From: Trema orientale
Lineage: Eukaryota > Streptophyta > Magnoliopsida > Rosales > Cannabaceae
Length of the DNA: 64,000 nucleotides
Reading direction: 5' to 3'
Assembly (NCBI GenBank): GCA_002914845.1
Contig: JXTC01000001.1
Location: 3,435,355 to 3,499,354 of the forward strand
The position numbers were made by a program, and so were the translations under genes. Each line of letters begins with the position of its first letter. Position 1 is the first letter of the stretch. The notes beneath the pieces are model-generated. The model had not been told where the DNA came from and did no database searches. It saw nothing but the letters and a program-made list of their open reading frames with translations. This document shows positions 24,997 through 39,523 of the stretch, piece by piece.

Positions 24997-26731
24997 ACAA
25001 AAATGAAAAGAAAATGAAATTTATCCACACAAATATGAATGTCAATGACTCAATTCCCCAATAAGGGAATTTAACCTTTGGCATATTATTTTTATTTTTA
25101 TTTTCTTTTTGTTTCCATCGTTCTTGTTTGGTTTAGGGACTCATTAATTGAGAAAGATACACATAAGGCAAGGAATCACAAACACCTAATGTGTTTAAAT
25201 TTATCATACATAGAATATATATGTACTTCCTCTTATTTCTTTTCCAAAAGTCCCTCTAATCATTAGTCATATCGCATATGTAGTTAGGCCTTGTATATGT
25301 TGGACAGGTTATATATGGGCCTAATATGCTAGATCAATATTTAAATAAATAATCCCTGACATTAAGGGGCGTGACACTATGAGAACATTAGTGCAGGTGT
25401 GACTCGCTAGCCAGATGATGACTTTTAATTAGAAGTTGACAAGGATATTGACTACTGTGAACCTATCTTTGGATCTCATTATTTGTTGGTAAAGAAGCAA
25501 GTTCCTTCTAATTTGTCTCATTAGTGGTAGGGCCGATAATTTCACATGATACAATTAGACGATATGACGTAAAATATTTAATTTTGTGTCAACTTTAGAT
25601 TGACATATATAACACAAATAATAAATAAGTAAGTTTTGGCTCAACCCACTTTACTAAAAAATGACATGTTTTCATATCGAGACGAAACAAATATGATATT
25701 TTTATTAATACTTTAAGGTTTTATTTAGAATCTGGATTTTTGGAATAAAAAAAATGTGAAGGAAAAATCAAAGAAAAAAAAAATGAAAATATTTTCTAAG
25801 ATTTAGAACCTTACTTTTAAATTTTTTTCTTTCATAATCAATTTTTCAAAATTCTATTTATTAAAAAATAACATTAAATCTAACTCTCAACTTTTTCTTA
25901 AAAAAATTTATCTCGTTTTTCTATCTGAATCAAAATAAGAGAAAATGAGATTTTCTAGAATTTTTTTTTTTTTTCTTCCAAAAATTCAGGTTCCAAATAT
26001 GGTATAAATGTAATTTTAATGAATTTAAATATGTTTACATATATTTATTTGAATTAATTAGTATATAATCATGTTAAAAAATTGAGTAATCGTATTAAAT
26101 AAGTAATAAACAGATACATAATATATTTACTTAATGGAATGCACGTACCGTGCTTATTAACTATGACGTATTATGTTCGTGTCGATCCGATTCAACACAA
26201 TAACACAAATTACTAGACATTTAGTAGCTATCATATTTGCTAAAGTGCACTAGTTTGTAGACGAGGGTATGAGTCCAACAATATCGTGGACTGTTACAAA
26301 ACATGCATGTGTCCCAAAAATAAGTAAAAATGAGCAGCATTTAATAAATGTGTCCCAAAATATATATGGTGGCATCCATAAATTTTTTTTTTTTTAAAAA
26401 AAAAAGAGTTGACGGTGCATTTATTCTTCAGTCTCGAGCATAAAATAACTCCTTTTTTCTTGAGAGGAATAAATAACTCATTTTGAGTCCTCATTCTAAT
26501 TGCACAAATATAAGAAAATATTTTGGAATACTAGTACTACACATTAATAAGGTGTGAAGTCCATTCACAAAATTCAAATATGAGATCTCATCTCTATTAG
26601 TGCTTGGGCCAACCACCTAGTTTTAGTATTACTCCAAAATATATACACTATACTCACACATGCTCCCACTCAACTAGAAAAAACAAAAGCACACAAGTTC
26701 AACAAAGTAGAACCCTTCTAATTTAGTACAC

Positions 26732-26770
<39 letters not shown>

Positions 26771-26931
26771 AAGTGGAAACTGGAAAGCTTAGTGGTAATT
26801 GTTTTGCTATCCTATATAATTAGCTTTGTAGCTGGTGATCAAACTATATAATACAATTGAAGCTAAGCTGGCTTGTGGGATTATGGAGCATCGTTAAAAC
26901 GCCTTCTTTCCCATTTGCTTCAATGCGAGAC
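24997..26931. other. Intergenic between two tandem minus-strand genes
   Basis: About 1.9 kb holding the upstream region of the exon-rich gene and the 3' flank of the MADS gene. It contains a (GA)n microsatellite (26742-26771), which could be in the MADS 3' UTR region. A possible 275-bp inverted-repeat element lies at 25723-25998: TTTAGAATCTGGATTTTTGG against the complement of the right end, TTTGGAACCTGAATTTTTGG. No coding sequence is seen. Confidence 0.5.
26742..26771. repeat. GA microsatellite
   Basis: Alternating GA run of about 15 units, following a short TATA run. It lies 3' of the MADS gene stop codon. Confidence 0.85.
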
Positions 26932-29900
26932 TTAGTTTCCAAAATTTGCGGCTTCAGTAGTATTATCGGCTTGAAGTACGTTTGAGCTGCCAATAGGATT
27001 TGGGATCTCCATCTGTTGGTGTGATACCATTTCCGGAATATCAGAGGTACCCAATTCTTGCTGGTTTCGCCATTAATAATAAATTGCCAAAACAAAGTAG
27101 AAGTCAACAGAGTTAGAAGACAAACACACACAAGAGAGATGGAATTAAAATTAATGGTTCTGAATGGTCAGATATTCATATAGTTTAGTCAAACTTACAC
27201 GCTGATTTCAATACAAAAAATGTTATTCATTAGTAATGCAATTACTACATATGTGACAGTCCATCAAAATTGTCACTATGAGATCAAAAATTCTTAAGAG
27301 AATAACGAATTCGTACTTTAAAGATCTGATAGTAGTTGAGAAGGAATCATAAACCTGAATTTGGGAGTACATATTGGATGGCATGAGGGAAGGGAGGTGG
27401 CCAGTAGAAGTGGGATTGTAAGCCTGATGAGACCAAGCAGCTTGAAGATGATCTCCATGATCACCACCAGCATTAATGGGGACATGACACTCTCCCTGCA
27501 TGCTACTTGGATCCGCATTCGAGCTAGTTCCTTGCGAAAAAGGATCATAAACACTTGATGCCAAATCCCTGAAAACATTATCCCTACTAAAGATCAAAGT
27601 CAGTAAAATCTAACTCACCACGTACTAAATCAAGATTTTCATTTAGTACTTGGTATATACATTTCTCATATGCTTATTGATGCCTTATAACCAGGACACA
27701 AGTAAAGCTCAAAATACCTAAGTTGATCCAGAGGAGCAGATGCATCGAAAATTTGGGCAATTGTATTCTCGAAAGAGGCTGGAAAAACTTGCTGATGCTG
27801 TGAATCCATGAAACAAGATCAGATTTATGCCACTTCCATATCTTAAAAAGGACTTTTAGACGTTTAAACTTACCGGTATGCCGGATGCTTCATATGAAGA
27901 TAGCTGGTTACTCAACAAGTATTCCTGTAAAACAGAAACCAGCTCATCACTTTCAGTTCTCTGCTCTCCCCCAAAGTAAACCACAAGATAAAACAAACCA
28001 TTTTTTGACATATTATATGAAACCTTTCTCTGCATGACTCTTGCTAATGTATCAACAAGATTTTTCTCACATGAATCCAGCTCTTCCATAGATGTGATCT
28101 TTAATGGGTCAGGCTCGTACATCCTGTTAGTTAAAAAAAATAAAAATAAAAACCCTTTGAAAATCACATAATAACCATAGATATTGATATTTCATTCTAG
28201 AGGAAAAAATCAAATAGGATCTTATATCGATATTGATATTTCATTATAGGACCTTATCTGCTCCTCTGCCATTTGAAGCTGCTGGTGTAGCCTACCAATT
28301 TCCTGTTGGAGTTCCTAAACAAAAAATAAAAAATAAAAAAAAAAGAAACAAAGATATAAAATAGAAAAAGGATTGGATAAAGGGACTATAGAAGAGAGCT
28401 AATGCTACTAATTACCTCATTGTCAGAATTCACAGCAGCCTGACTTTTGTTTGTGGAAGCAAATAATTGATATCATTCAGGCAAAAGCACAAACAGTTTA
28501 GTGCACAATTAAGATTGCTGTTTTCTTCTTTATAATTTATAAACGAAAAAAAAAAGTACTAAAATATTGAAATTTGGACGTGAAGAGGAAGGCATACTTG
28601 GAAAATTGAAAAGCAATATCGCTTTCACTCCTCAATTGCTGTAAGGTCCGAAGCAAATGCTGCACAAAAACACATTTATGATAAGATTTACATTTTTTTT
28701 TTTTTTGTGGGAGAAAATGCTCTAAAAAAGAACACACAACATAACATAACATAACATGAAGATTTTAGGTACATGCCATGAAGCTAACCTCTTTGTTTTG
28801 AATTTCACTGCCAAAGGGAAAAAAAAAGATATAAATAAATTGTGTATTAAGTAATTATTAAGATTGAAAGAGATTAAAACAACAAGGGAAATCCCTTAAA
28901 AGGGGTATTAATTAAGTAAGAACATACGGATGTCTTCTGTGGTCATGGAAAATTATAGCACTGCATCCAAAAAAAAGGGTAATAATATTCATAACCAAGT
29001 TAAATATTAGCAAAGCCAAATTTGAAAAAAAAAAAAAAAAGAAAAAGAAAAAAGAAAAAGCAAGATAAAAATTAAAATTAAAATGAATTTTAGGAGGTAC
29101 ATACTGCTCTCTTTCTTGGTCTGGGAGATTAATGTAACGAGTAAATACATCCTCGATCCTGATCATTTTCATCATAGTATATAATTATCAAATTAGAAAG
29201 TGCGGACACAGATATTAAACCATAAACCATTAATGACAGAAAACTACAATAATTCAAGTTACGATAATTCTTTGTAGAGATTATGTAGTAAATATAATTT
29301 TTGTCGACATACCCATGTTGGCGTATTTAGTCGCACTTTTTTCAGGGGTATATTTAAGGGTGTCTGTACATGAGAAATCAAAAATCAACACTCCTATGTT
29401 GTACTAGTAAAATTAACTAATTTCGTAGCTCATCAGCTACAAAGTTTCACTCTGTTCTTATCAACTTCCTAAGAAAAGGGAATTTTGTAGAAGTGTTATC
29501 CCTAACAAGGCCATCTTATAATTAACAGTATAACTGTCCTGTACCTTTAAGAGGGAAAAAAAAAAAGAAAGAAATTGCATATATCACTAACTACCAAGAG
29601 ATAAAACATTAAGAGGTTTTTTTACTCTCTTTTTCATTATATCCGCAAATTGCTTGACATATGGCGTACTTTGTTAAAATATTTTACATTTTAATATTAT
29701 TACAAGTCATTATGAAATTCTCATGTCAAGCAGGAGTGAAGTTGAAGAGTAGAAAGTGGATTAGTAATAGCACTCCTCCAACGTTAATATAACTACTTTT
29801 ATTTTATTTTATTTTATTTTTGGTGTAGGGCTGATTTGAGTACATATTTTGTACATAGTAAGTGTAATCAGTAGCAGAGCCAGGACCTCTTTTTCAGTGG

Positions 29901-31342
29901 GGGTGGATGTAAGAATTTCTTTTAGGTATAATGATAACACAATATTTCTAGATACAATAATAATACAAAATAGAGTAACTTGCTTAATAAAGAAATGAAA
30001 AAATAAACTACAAAAAATAAAAGAGAAGTGCTAAGGAAAACATGTGTGCTTTCGCATGAAAATTTAGAAGTGTGGTTTTTTAGTATTTTTTTAAAATGAA
30101 AATTTTCTCATTTTAAGGAATTTAAAATCAAACACAAAAGTAAAAACTAATCTTATTTTATTTTTTAAAAAATATAAAAGATAAAAAGCACATTGAATGA
30201 TTCATAAAAAAACTACTAGTTTTTTCATCTTCCCTTTCTTATTGTGGGAAACAAATAGAGTCTTTCCAAATCCCACTTTTTTACTCAAATTTTGGTTTAT
30301 AAAATTGAATGGAAAAAGACAAATTAGTATTAAAACATTTACTAAGAAATGATAAAAGTGAAAATTCACATAATATTATGAAAATATAGTTGAAGGGAAA
30401 ATTCTCAAAAGGGGCCAATTAAAAAAAATCAAATTATACAAAAGGTGAAAAATAAAATTAAAAAGTTGAGTGGAAGCCATGAGCCATGGCCCCCACTTGC
30501 CCCCTCCTCCTCCGCCAAGGTCTCATTAACCATATATGCAAGTATTTATACTACTGTGCTTCTTTTTATTACATTAATTTGTATTTATATCTGTTTATTT
30601 ATTGATGAAATAGGGGTGGATGATTTGGACTTTAAACCTCAATATTAACAGTGAGATATGGATGTAATTTTGAATTACTGGTAGACTAATTAAAACATTA
30701 ATTAACTTAGTAGATGTAAGTGAAGAAAAGGAGTTATTTACGGCCGCATGGGTATAAATTCCTAAGTGGCACACCCACGAAATAAAAGTTAATTAGAATA
30801 AGGATTAGGGATACATATATGATCAATTTGCCAAATAAAAGTACATACATAAGTAATGAAGATTCTACAGTGTCGATAATGCATACCTATCACGTGAAAA
30901 TGATAAGGAATCTACGAATTTACTTATAGATAATATCTTACACTTTAAAAGCACATGTAATAAGAACGGAAAAAAAAAATGGCAATTAAGCTAGTATTTA
31001 ATGAGATAACAAAGCATGCATATGCATGCTATAGGGATGCATATCTAGCTCCCATATATATTTGGGGATTATATATAAACCTATGTGTGTACATACCTAG
31101 CTAGAAATTAATCTTAAAAAGAAATAATAAACGTCATTAATTAGTATTAGTTATTACCTTCTTCTGCCAGAAAAGTGACTAAGACGACCGGAGGGAGAGA
31201 ACATGATAAGAGCAATATCAATGTCGCAGAGGATTGAAAGCTCGTACGCCTTCTTAATGAGTCCATTTCTACGCTTTGAAAACGTAACTTGTCGATTCGT
31301 GTTGTTTTCTATTCTCTTTATTTCCAATTTAACACGACCCAT
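26932..31342 (-). CDS. AGL104: MIKC*-type MADS-box transcription factor, AGL66/AGL104-like
   Basis: Twelve exons join in frame to 338 aa: 31342-31158, 29158-29105, 28960-28928, 28807-28789, 28659-28598, 28443-28416, 28314-28253, 28123-28024, 27924-27874, 27797-27718, 27568-27355, 27060-26932. Exon 1 encodes the whole MADS domain ([18 protein letters not shown], then [19 protein letters not shown]), which binds CArG-type DNA. The I/K-like region follows, with the family pattern [38 protein letters not shown] and LSSYEAS. The length matches Arabidopsis AGL66 and AGL104 (332 and 335 aa). In Arabidopsis these act as MIKC* heterodimers that drive late pollen gene expression; a pollen role here is inference. 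The numerous short K-region exons are typical of MIKC* genes. I cannot separate the AGL66 from the AGL104 orthologue. All exons look intact. Confidence 0.93.
29872..30522. mobile_element. Probable TIR element in MADS intron 1
   Basis: The left end (GTAGCAGAGCCAGGACCTCT, then GTGGGGGTGG) resembles the complement of the right end (TTGGCGGAGGAGGAGGGGGC, then GTGGGGGCCATGG). These ends look like degraded inverted repeats of an AT-rich, non-coding DNA element of about 650 bp. The family and target duplication are not clear. Confidence 0.4.
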
Positions 31343-33340
31343 GATCACTCTGAAATCGATATCGATCAAAAGAAATTAATTGTGGAATTTGTGATCAGAA
31401 AGTGGGAATTGAAAGAGAGAATCTATAGATGAAGGAAGTTTATTACATTGAATACGTATATGTAGCAATAGTGCATGAGTATAGGAATAAGAAGATCCTT
31501 AAAAGAAGGGTTAATGGGCACGTGAGAAAGAGATGGTTAAAAATGTGTGGCAGAAGATACTCGAGATAGAGAGATCTAAGGATTGGACCGTTGGTACGTA
31601 CAGCAACAGGATCAGATAGTGAGATCCCAAGGATTGGACCGACCGTTGGTACAATATTAACATATATGTCCGGTTTTAATTTCTTATTGTTTTCATTTAT
31701 TTAAAGAATAATCAATCACTATTTGAAGAACCTATAAATTCTTTATAAACCTAATTCGTTTTTTTTTTTTTTTTGAGGTAATAAACATAATTCGTTGTAT
31801 ATTATGCTAAGTACATATTAATTAATGAACAGCACTTCATTGCATGTGCTTAATTGTTACACAGATGAAGTCTTGAATTTAGTACTACGGGGGAGTTGTA
31901 TATATACATTATAATTTAATTGTATGTGGAATGTCAAACACTGAGTATTTCCCATTTAAACCATAAATTTTTTTATTCTAGCTGATTTTTAGGAGCTTAT
32001 AAGGCACGACAACTTTTTTTTTTTTTTTTCAACTGATCATATATATGTAACAAAATTTTTTAACATTAGATTGATGCATACCAAACTCAGCAAAAGTTGG
32101 CATATATTACAAATTATTGAGTGAAGTACAATTTCTTAAAACAAATAAAGTGAAAATTAAATAAGATTGTGATGCTTCGAAGAACATTCATTATAAAAAC
32201 TAGATTTTTTTTTTAATATATATTTTCCCCTGAATTATGTAGACTGTCTCAACTTGCCCCTAAACTATGAAAATTTTTAAATCTGCCCCTGTGCCTCTAA
32301 AACCATCACTCCGTCAAAACAAATAGACGGAAATAATGAGGAGCATCTATATCATGATGCATCAGGAGGAATAGGGTTCCATTGTAGAAGAGAAAACACA
32401 AAAAGAGAGAGAGAAATTTTTGGAAGATATGGGCAAAGGACAGGTCGTAGTAGTCCCAGTTTAGGTAGCATGGAATTTGGATGGAGATCATGAAATGGGA
32501 TTAGAGAGAATTAGGTGAGATTGTGGGACTGGTTAGGATGTGAGTTATGGGCGCCTCAAGTCTCTCTAGCTAGTCTCTTCCCATGTTATCTCTTCATCCA
32601 TGCTTTTTCTTTCTAACTTCCAGTATGAATATGAGGTTAATTAAGCCAAGTTAGAAATAAGTCAATAACGAAATTACACTGCAAAAGGCTGGAGAAAGTA
32701 TGAGAATCTTGGCAACTATATCCTTATATTTGATTCTAAATGATTGGATAGTTATAATTTTTGTTTCTTCATGTAATAATTTTTGCACTATCGCCCATGG
32801 TGAGAGATGTTATTTAGCATTAGATCTTATGGATGACACATGATATTTTTCTCCCTTTTTCTTTCCAGCCAAGAAATGCTTCCCCGGCCAATTCATTTTT
32901 TTGATCATCGAACACTTTTTGAGCATTGAATCTCTTGATATCATCTGTCGTTGGGACCTAAAAACAGAAAATGTCTATCCATTTTTCTGACTTGTAAAAA
33001 AAAAAAAAAACAACTATATAATTATTATATATCCACATGCTCTGAATTATCTAAGTGCTAAATTTTTCACACTACGTATATGTTATATTAATAATAATTG
33101 GAAGCTTTAGAGATGGACTAGGTCTACTTTCAAGTTTCGTCGACCCCATTAACAACTCACAAAGTGTTATTATTGCAGCTTCTTGTTTAGTAAGGATTAT
33201 TTAAACCCTCCCTTTTGCTTTTCCCCAATATCCAATGCTTTCCGTTAGTTTCTTTTGACGGAGAGTGAATGTTTTAGAAACATGGGCAAATTCAAAACTT
33301 TTCATAGTTCGGGGAAGACAAACGACATAACTGGGGAGAG
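31343..33340. other. Upstream region of the MADS gene
   Basis: About 2 kb of AT-rich sequence with several long T runs. Near 32226-32300 there is a stretch of the type often seen in long terminal repeats of Mutator-like elements (TTGCCCCTAAACTATG), but I found no partner. No coding sequence is supported. The MADS promoter should lie within the first few hundred bases; no confident TATA box was found. Confidence 0.4.
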
Positions 33341-33549
33341 TATTAGAAAAGTAGAACTAAAGAGTTGTATTGAGAAAAACGAATCAGAGCTTTCATTGGT
33401 CAAAGAGTTCTATTACATTTGCTTAAGTAGTGATTAAGAAACCACTTAACTATCTAACAGCTTCTAACAAACAAACCAGTTTTCTAACTAATTGTAACAG
33501 AATGCGTAATTCTGTTTTGGATTCTAACAAGTCTTAATCAACTTTAACA
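33341..33549 (-). repeat. 3' LTR of the minus-strand copia element
   Basis: 209 bp, closely similar to 39524-39732. On the minus strand it starts TGTTAAAGTTGATTAAGAC. A purine-rich tract precedes it on the element strand (complement of about 33550-33565). Confidence 0.88.
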
Positions 33550-34277
33550 GCCTCTCTCAAACTCAAAGTAGAGTAATCTTTAACTCTGAGTTTGTCTCGC
33601 AAAGTAGAGAAATTAGAACTCGAAATGGATTTAGTAAGAATGTCTGTTACTTGATTTGAAGCTGGAACATGTCTGACTTCTATAAGCTTTCTGCACAATT
33701 TCTCACGAACAAAGTAAAGGTCTAACTCAATATGTTTAGATCGAGCATGCATAACTGGATTGGCAGCCAACATAACTGTGCTGAGATTGTCATACCAGAT
33801 GATAGGAATCTTGTTATTCTGAACATGTAGTTCAGATAGTAGTGATTGTAACCAAGTAATCTCTACAACTAAGTTTACTAGACTTCGATATTCAGCTTCT
33901 GCACTTGACCTGGACATTGTGTGTTGCTTTTTAGAATGCCAAGCTATAAGGTTAGAGCCAAGATAAACACAATAACTAGATGTAGGCCTTCGATCATCTG
34001 GATCTAATGCCAAATCTGCATCACAAAATCCAACCACATCAAGCATTGATGATTTTCTGAGATGAATTCCATACTGCAGTGTTCCACTGAGATATCTCAG
34101 GATTCTTTTGACTGTTTTCTAGTGAATCTCCAACAGTTGCTACATAAACTGGCATACACGATTAACAGTATATGCAATTTTAGGTCTAGTGATTAGAGCC
34201 TCAGATTGAGAAACAGAGGTCATCATTGAATTCAGAACACCTAAAAATGCTAGGTTAGAGATATAATTTGTTAAAAA

Positions 34278-36880
34278 TGGGTCCCGAGATACAACTCGGC
34301 CCGTGGCACAAAAAAGGTATTGGAATACCATGTTATGAATTTCTATTTCATTTATGTCCCATTGATATACATGTGATGTGTATATTTATCTTATGCAAAC
34401 ATCTAAAAGATTCCAAGACATGAAATAAGTAATAAAGAATTATTCGTATGATGAGTTCATATGTGGGAGGCATTATATTCTTTATTTCATTATATCTAAA
34501 TTAAATTATCCGCATTCTGTATATTGAAGATGGAATACTTTACTATGTCATAGAATGTAGTGTTGTCTATTTAAATAATGAAGTCTCCAATTATCGAAGT
34601 GAGTTTTCGGATAGAAACACTAGTGTGTTATAAGAAAGTTATAACAGCATCGAGTAGGACCTAGTGAATTAGAATTTGAGGTTAAGTGCGGTAACTCAAA
34701 TTTCTATTTTTACTAATCTAGCGTTATTGTAGAACATTTAATCCTAGTGATTAACGAACTTACTTTCATGTGTTTTGTCTTTTTCAGTTACTAAAGGACT
34801 AGTTCCGATTTATAGTTCAAACTCCGGTATCTTGGAAGATAAGGTATATGAAATATGTAAAACGTTTCTCATAATGGACACCATGCATATAATGTCACTT
34901 TGAATTTTTTCAAGTACTTGGATAATATAAACCAGGGCCCTGGTATTCACTATGTGAATTTGACTGTGTTAGTACGAGCAGATACAAACACCGTAGTCAA
35001 CTATTATCCATTAGATGAAAAATGACAACTCAAAGGTAAATATGTACTAGAGGGGTAATACGGTAATTTCACTCTACTAGTAAGGCATTGCATCGGGGGT
35101 ATGTCTACAAGTATAGTATATGCTAAATGGATTAAGCTAATTAATTATTAATAAGCTTCACAGAAAAATAAATGACATTTAGTCCAAGAGTTCAATATTG
35201 GGCCTATAGTGGTGTGTCCCAATATTAATGGACAAGGCCCAATCATAATTAAGAGTTAATTATGATAGTGGGTATATGGTCCATTGGAGTTTGGGCTTTA
35301 TAGATCCATCTGGTCCCTTGTCTAGCTCAAATTAAAGCCCAATAGTTATTTGATGATTAATTGAGCCCAATAAGCCCATTAGGGTTTACTAATCTCTCTA
35401 TAGTTAAGAGAAAAGTTCTCTAACTACATAGAATATATGAACTATACGTGAAACATCCCCTTGAGAAGAGAGTGTCACATGCATAATAGAGAGAAAAGGA
35501 GAGCAGAAATCAGCCAGCACCAGGGTTCACCATCATTGGTGTTTTCCGGCCATCCCAGAGAAATCGGTTCGAGGAGATTGTCTTCTTGTTCTTCTGTGGA
35601 TCTCTTTATTTGGAATTAAGAAGGTGACCATCTACCAGATCAATCAAACGGCTTTCGAGAATAGACGGGAAGACGAGAAGGTTGTGAAGCGAATCTGGGT
35701 ATTATTCTTGTCTAGGTCAAGAGTTAATTTATGTTAGATCACGATCCGAAACGTTTTGTAAAAGGAAAAATTTTAAACGACCAATTCCGCTGCGTCTCTT
35801 GATTTTAAAAAACTATGGAGTTCTTGAAAATGATTTTATAAAAAATATTTTCCGGAAATTTATTCCAGAAAATACCAACAAAAGGCACTATTCACGAGCC
35901 ACGTGCCTCGCGCCACTTCGAAACGTAAATATATTTATATGTGTTCATGGTTAATTCACCCCTTTCTACTTATATAATTTTTAAGGCTTAAATAATCATT
36001 TTGTAAAAATAATTACAGAAATATCACACTTAGGAAATAATTAGAAAAATACTATTTTCGAATCTGAAAATATTGTAAAATTATTTTTCAATTTCTGATC
36101 CATAATTCTCCTTTCTTATAACTCCAAATATACCATTTTCAAAGGAAAAGTTTCAAATGGAGCAAATCAGTTCAAAAGTACCAACAAAATATCAATTTCT
36201 TAATTGGTGAAAATGGCCATATTGAAGAAATTCTCACCAACTCCGGCGAAGGTGAAGATTTACGGCTGAAACTCATCGGGTCCGGCATTAGAAAAAATTC
36301 TGAGCTGACGAGGGTGGTTGACGGTGGCACACGGCGGCTGGAGCAAGAAATTCTGCTGCGAGGATCCGTAATTTTGCAAGCTTTTTCCCACTGCTAGGCT
36401 GCGCGACGGTGGCCGGAGATGGGCGGCATGAGATCGTCTGGCCATGGGGAGGTGACTACTCGGAGCTCCGGTGCTAACTCAACACTAGCGGTGGTCTTTA
36501 GGGGAGAAATCGTGAGAGGGTGAGAAAGGATCATCAGGGGCTTGATGGAGAAAGAAAGAAGAAATGGAGGATTTGAAAGAAAATTTTAAAACTGTTGGGT
36601 CACGTGTCAAGTGTTGAGCAAAAGAGCACTGTTTTCTTATTTGCACTATTTACCCGGTTTTCAAAATTTCTTTTCACTAATGCCGTTGTTTATTTACACT
36701 ATAGTCCTTATTTTCAAAACTTTTTTACACAAAAACTCAAATGAACCTAGACTTTATCCAGTCCATATTCATTCAATATTTCAAATTTTTAATTAATTAG
36801 TTTTATTTATTATTATTATTATTATTTTAAAAGTTAGGTCGAAAGACCTAAATACCCATACTATTTTATGGGGTTTTACA
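34278..36880 (-). mobile_element. LTR-derived insert (solo LTR-like) inside the copia element
   Basis: About 2.6 kb of non-copia sequence interrupts the copia body. Read on the minus strand it starts TGTAAAACCCCATAAAATAG and ends near GGGACCCA, giving LTR-like TG...CA ends. It has a GC-rich, leader-like part at 36240-36550, much like the long LTRs at the left of the window. No matched 5-bp duplication is visible at the two junctions, so the event may not have been a simple insertion. No coding domain is seen. It is a fossil remnant. Confidence 0.5.
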
Positions 36881-39523
36881 ATATTGGACTGATTAAAATT
36901 AGGCATAAGCTCAGCAGAAATAGACTCATCAACTATAGGATCAGATGGATCAAGCCAGTTTGACAAAGGAATTGAAGCAGAAGAATTAGAAAATGAACCT
37001 TGAGCAGGAATGGAAGTAGATGACTCAGTTTTATGTTGAAAAGGGAATGATTGTTCATTAAAAATTACATCTTGAGAAATGATAATTTTACCATGTGGAT
37101 CTAAGCATTTGTAACCTTTGTGATTTAAATTATAACCCAAAAATATACATTGAACTGATCTAAACTGTAACTTTTTCATATTGAAAGGTCGAATGTCGGG
37201 AAAACATGCACAACCAAAGACCCTAAGTTATTTGTAATTAGGTTCATGATAATATAGAACTTGAAAGGGATTATTAAACTTAAGAACTGAGGTGGGAAGC
37301 CTATTGATGATAAAGACAACAGCTCTATAAGCTTCATCCCAATACTTAAGAGGCATGAAGGCATTTACTAAAAGAGTTAACCTAGTTTCTACTATGTGCC
37401 TATGCTTTCTTTCAGCTAGGCCGTTTTGCTTATGACTACTTGGACAGGACATTCTTTGAAGAAGACTATGTGTTTGTAAGTAATTTGTAAACGCCCTGTA
37501 CTCTTTTCCTCCATCAGATTGAACAGCCTTTATTTTATAGCCTAGTTATATTTCAGCTTGAGTTTTAAAATTGATAAAGGTTTGAATAGCTTCATACTTA
37601 TGTTTTAAGAGATACAACCAAGTGAACCTAGAATAGGTATCTACAAAATGAATGTAATAACTGTATCCATTTGAAGAAAGATGAGGAGAAAGACCCTATA
37701 TGTCGGTATGAATTAATTGTAAAGGCTCTGTATAGACAGTAATAGACATTGAGAAAGGTAGTTTATGAATTTTACCAAGACAGCATGCAGAACAAAAACT
37801 AGAAATCATTTTATTGACATTTGGAATATTACATTAACAGAGAACATCCTTTATAGTATTGATAGCAGAATATCCCAGTCGATTATGCCACAACTGAAAA
37901 AGAGAATTACAAGAGGAAATACTAGACACTGAGTTATTAACAAACTTAAAGGAAGACTGAGAAGAAGTGAAACTGGATTGGGCTGAAACAGATTTTTGAA
38001 GAGGCACTTGAATTGGCTTAAAGCTATAGAGACCTTGTTCAACAGTCCCTTGCATGAGTATGGAGTGGCTGACCTGGTCCTTGACAAAACAAATAGTAGG
38101 ATGAAATTCAAAGAACACTTTGTTATCTTTAGCAAATTTAGACATACTTATCATATTTTTAGTAATAAGTGGAACATGAAATAAATTATTAAGAGAAAGC
38201 ATTTTAGTATGAAACTGAGATAGAAAATTACTAGAGCCAATGTGTTGAATAGTTAGACCTGTACCATTGCCTATATGAATTTTGTCAGAACCAGAGAAGC
38301 TTGTAGGTGTCACCAAGTTGTTCAGATCAGGTGTAACATGATTTGTTGCACCAGAGAGAGGATACCAATTAGGATCATAGTTCATTTCTGGAGTAGTCAG
38401 CATAGCAGTCATTGGATCTGTTATAGCAAAATTAGCCATAGCCATAGAATTGGAACTAGTCTGTCTTGGAATTAGAACTAGTTTGTCCTGAGAAACCAGA
38501 CTAATTGAATGAAGAATGACCTTGAAAACTCTGATCAAATCGATACCAGCAACTAAGCACCAAATGACCAATTTTACCACATAACTGGCATTGAGGCTTG
38601 TTTGAGTTCTAATTAGGACGACCACCATAACCTCGAGAATGATCGCCTCTTCCTCAAAAGTTCGAAGATTTAGACTGACCACCTCGACCTTGACCTTGAA
38701 TCTGAATACCTTGTCCATTATCCCAATGTTGTCCATCGCCATTATTATAACCATCCCTGTTATTTCTACGATAATGGTGATGCTGATCAAGAACTTAAGG
38801 GGGATGAGTGGTAAGATTCACACTAGTAGTAGAAGAGTCAACTCATGACCATTTTTCACAAGTCTAGACTTATAAGCAAAAGTAACAATTCAATGTCCTC
38901 AACAGTATAAGGATCCAACCGAGAAGAAGTGGATATAACAAATGTGTCATATTCATCAGGCAACCCATCAAAAATAGCTTCAATATGATCTTTATCAGAG
39001 AGATCATGACCAACAGATGCAAGAAGATCAACAGCAGACTTAATCTTGAGCAGAAAAGTATCCATGGAAAGAGTACCTTTCTTGGTGTTTCGAAGCTGAT
39101 TCTTGTACTGAGAAACTTTAGCCCTAGTCTGAGCTACAAAGTAAGACTCTAAGGCTCGTTAAATTTCCTTCCAGCTATTATACCCAACCATTCAAGTAAG
39201 TACAGATTCAGACATTGAAGAAAGTAGCCATGAAACTAAGAGCTGATCTTATTGCTCCCAGTTAAGAAACAGAGGATTGATTCGTTGAGTTGCAGCACTA
39301 TCAGTGGTGAGAAATTTAGCTGGTACAAGAGTTGAAGAATCGATATATTCTTGAAGCTTGTAATATTTAATGGCAGCTTGAACCTACTGACGCCATAGAA
39401 GAAAATTGGTATTATCGAGCTTGATAGAAAGACTGTGAGAGAACGTTACTGGTACAAAAGGAGTAATTGCTCTGGAATTTGAAGCTCCAGCCATGATAGC
39501 CCAAGAGAATGGCTCTGATAACA

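Noticed and set aside
9430-31342. The exon-rich gene as a broken-off part of the MADS gene
   Set aside because: The MADS gene is complete with its own stop; the exon-rich gene has its own leader and no MADS or K segment. The shared VYDP tetrapeptide is too short to count.
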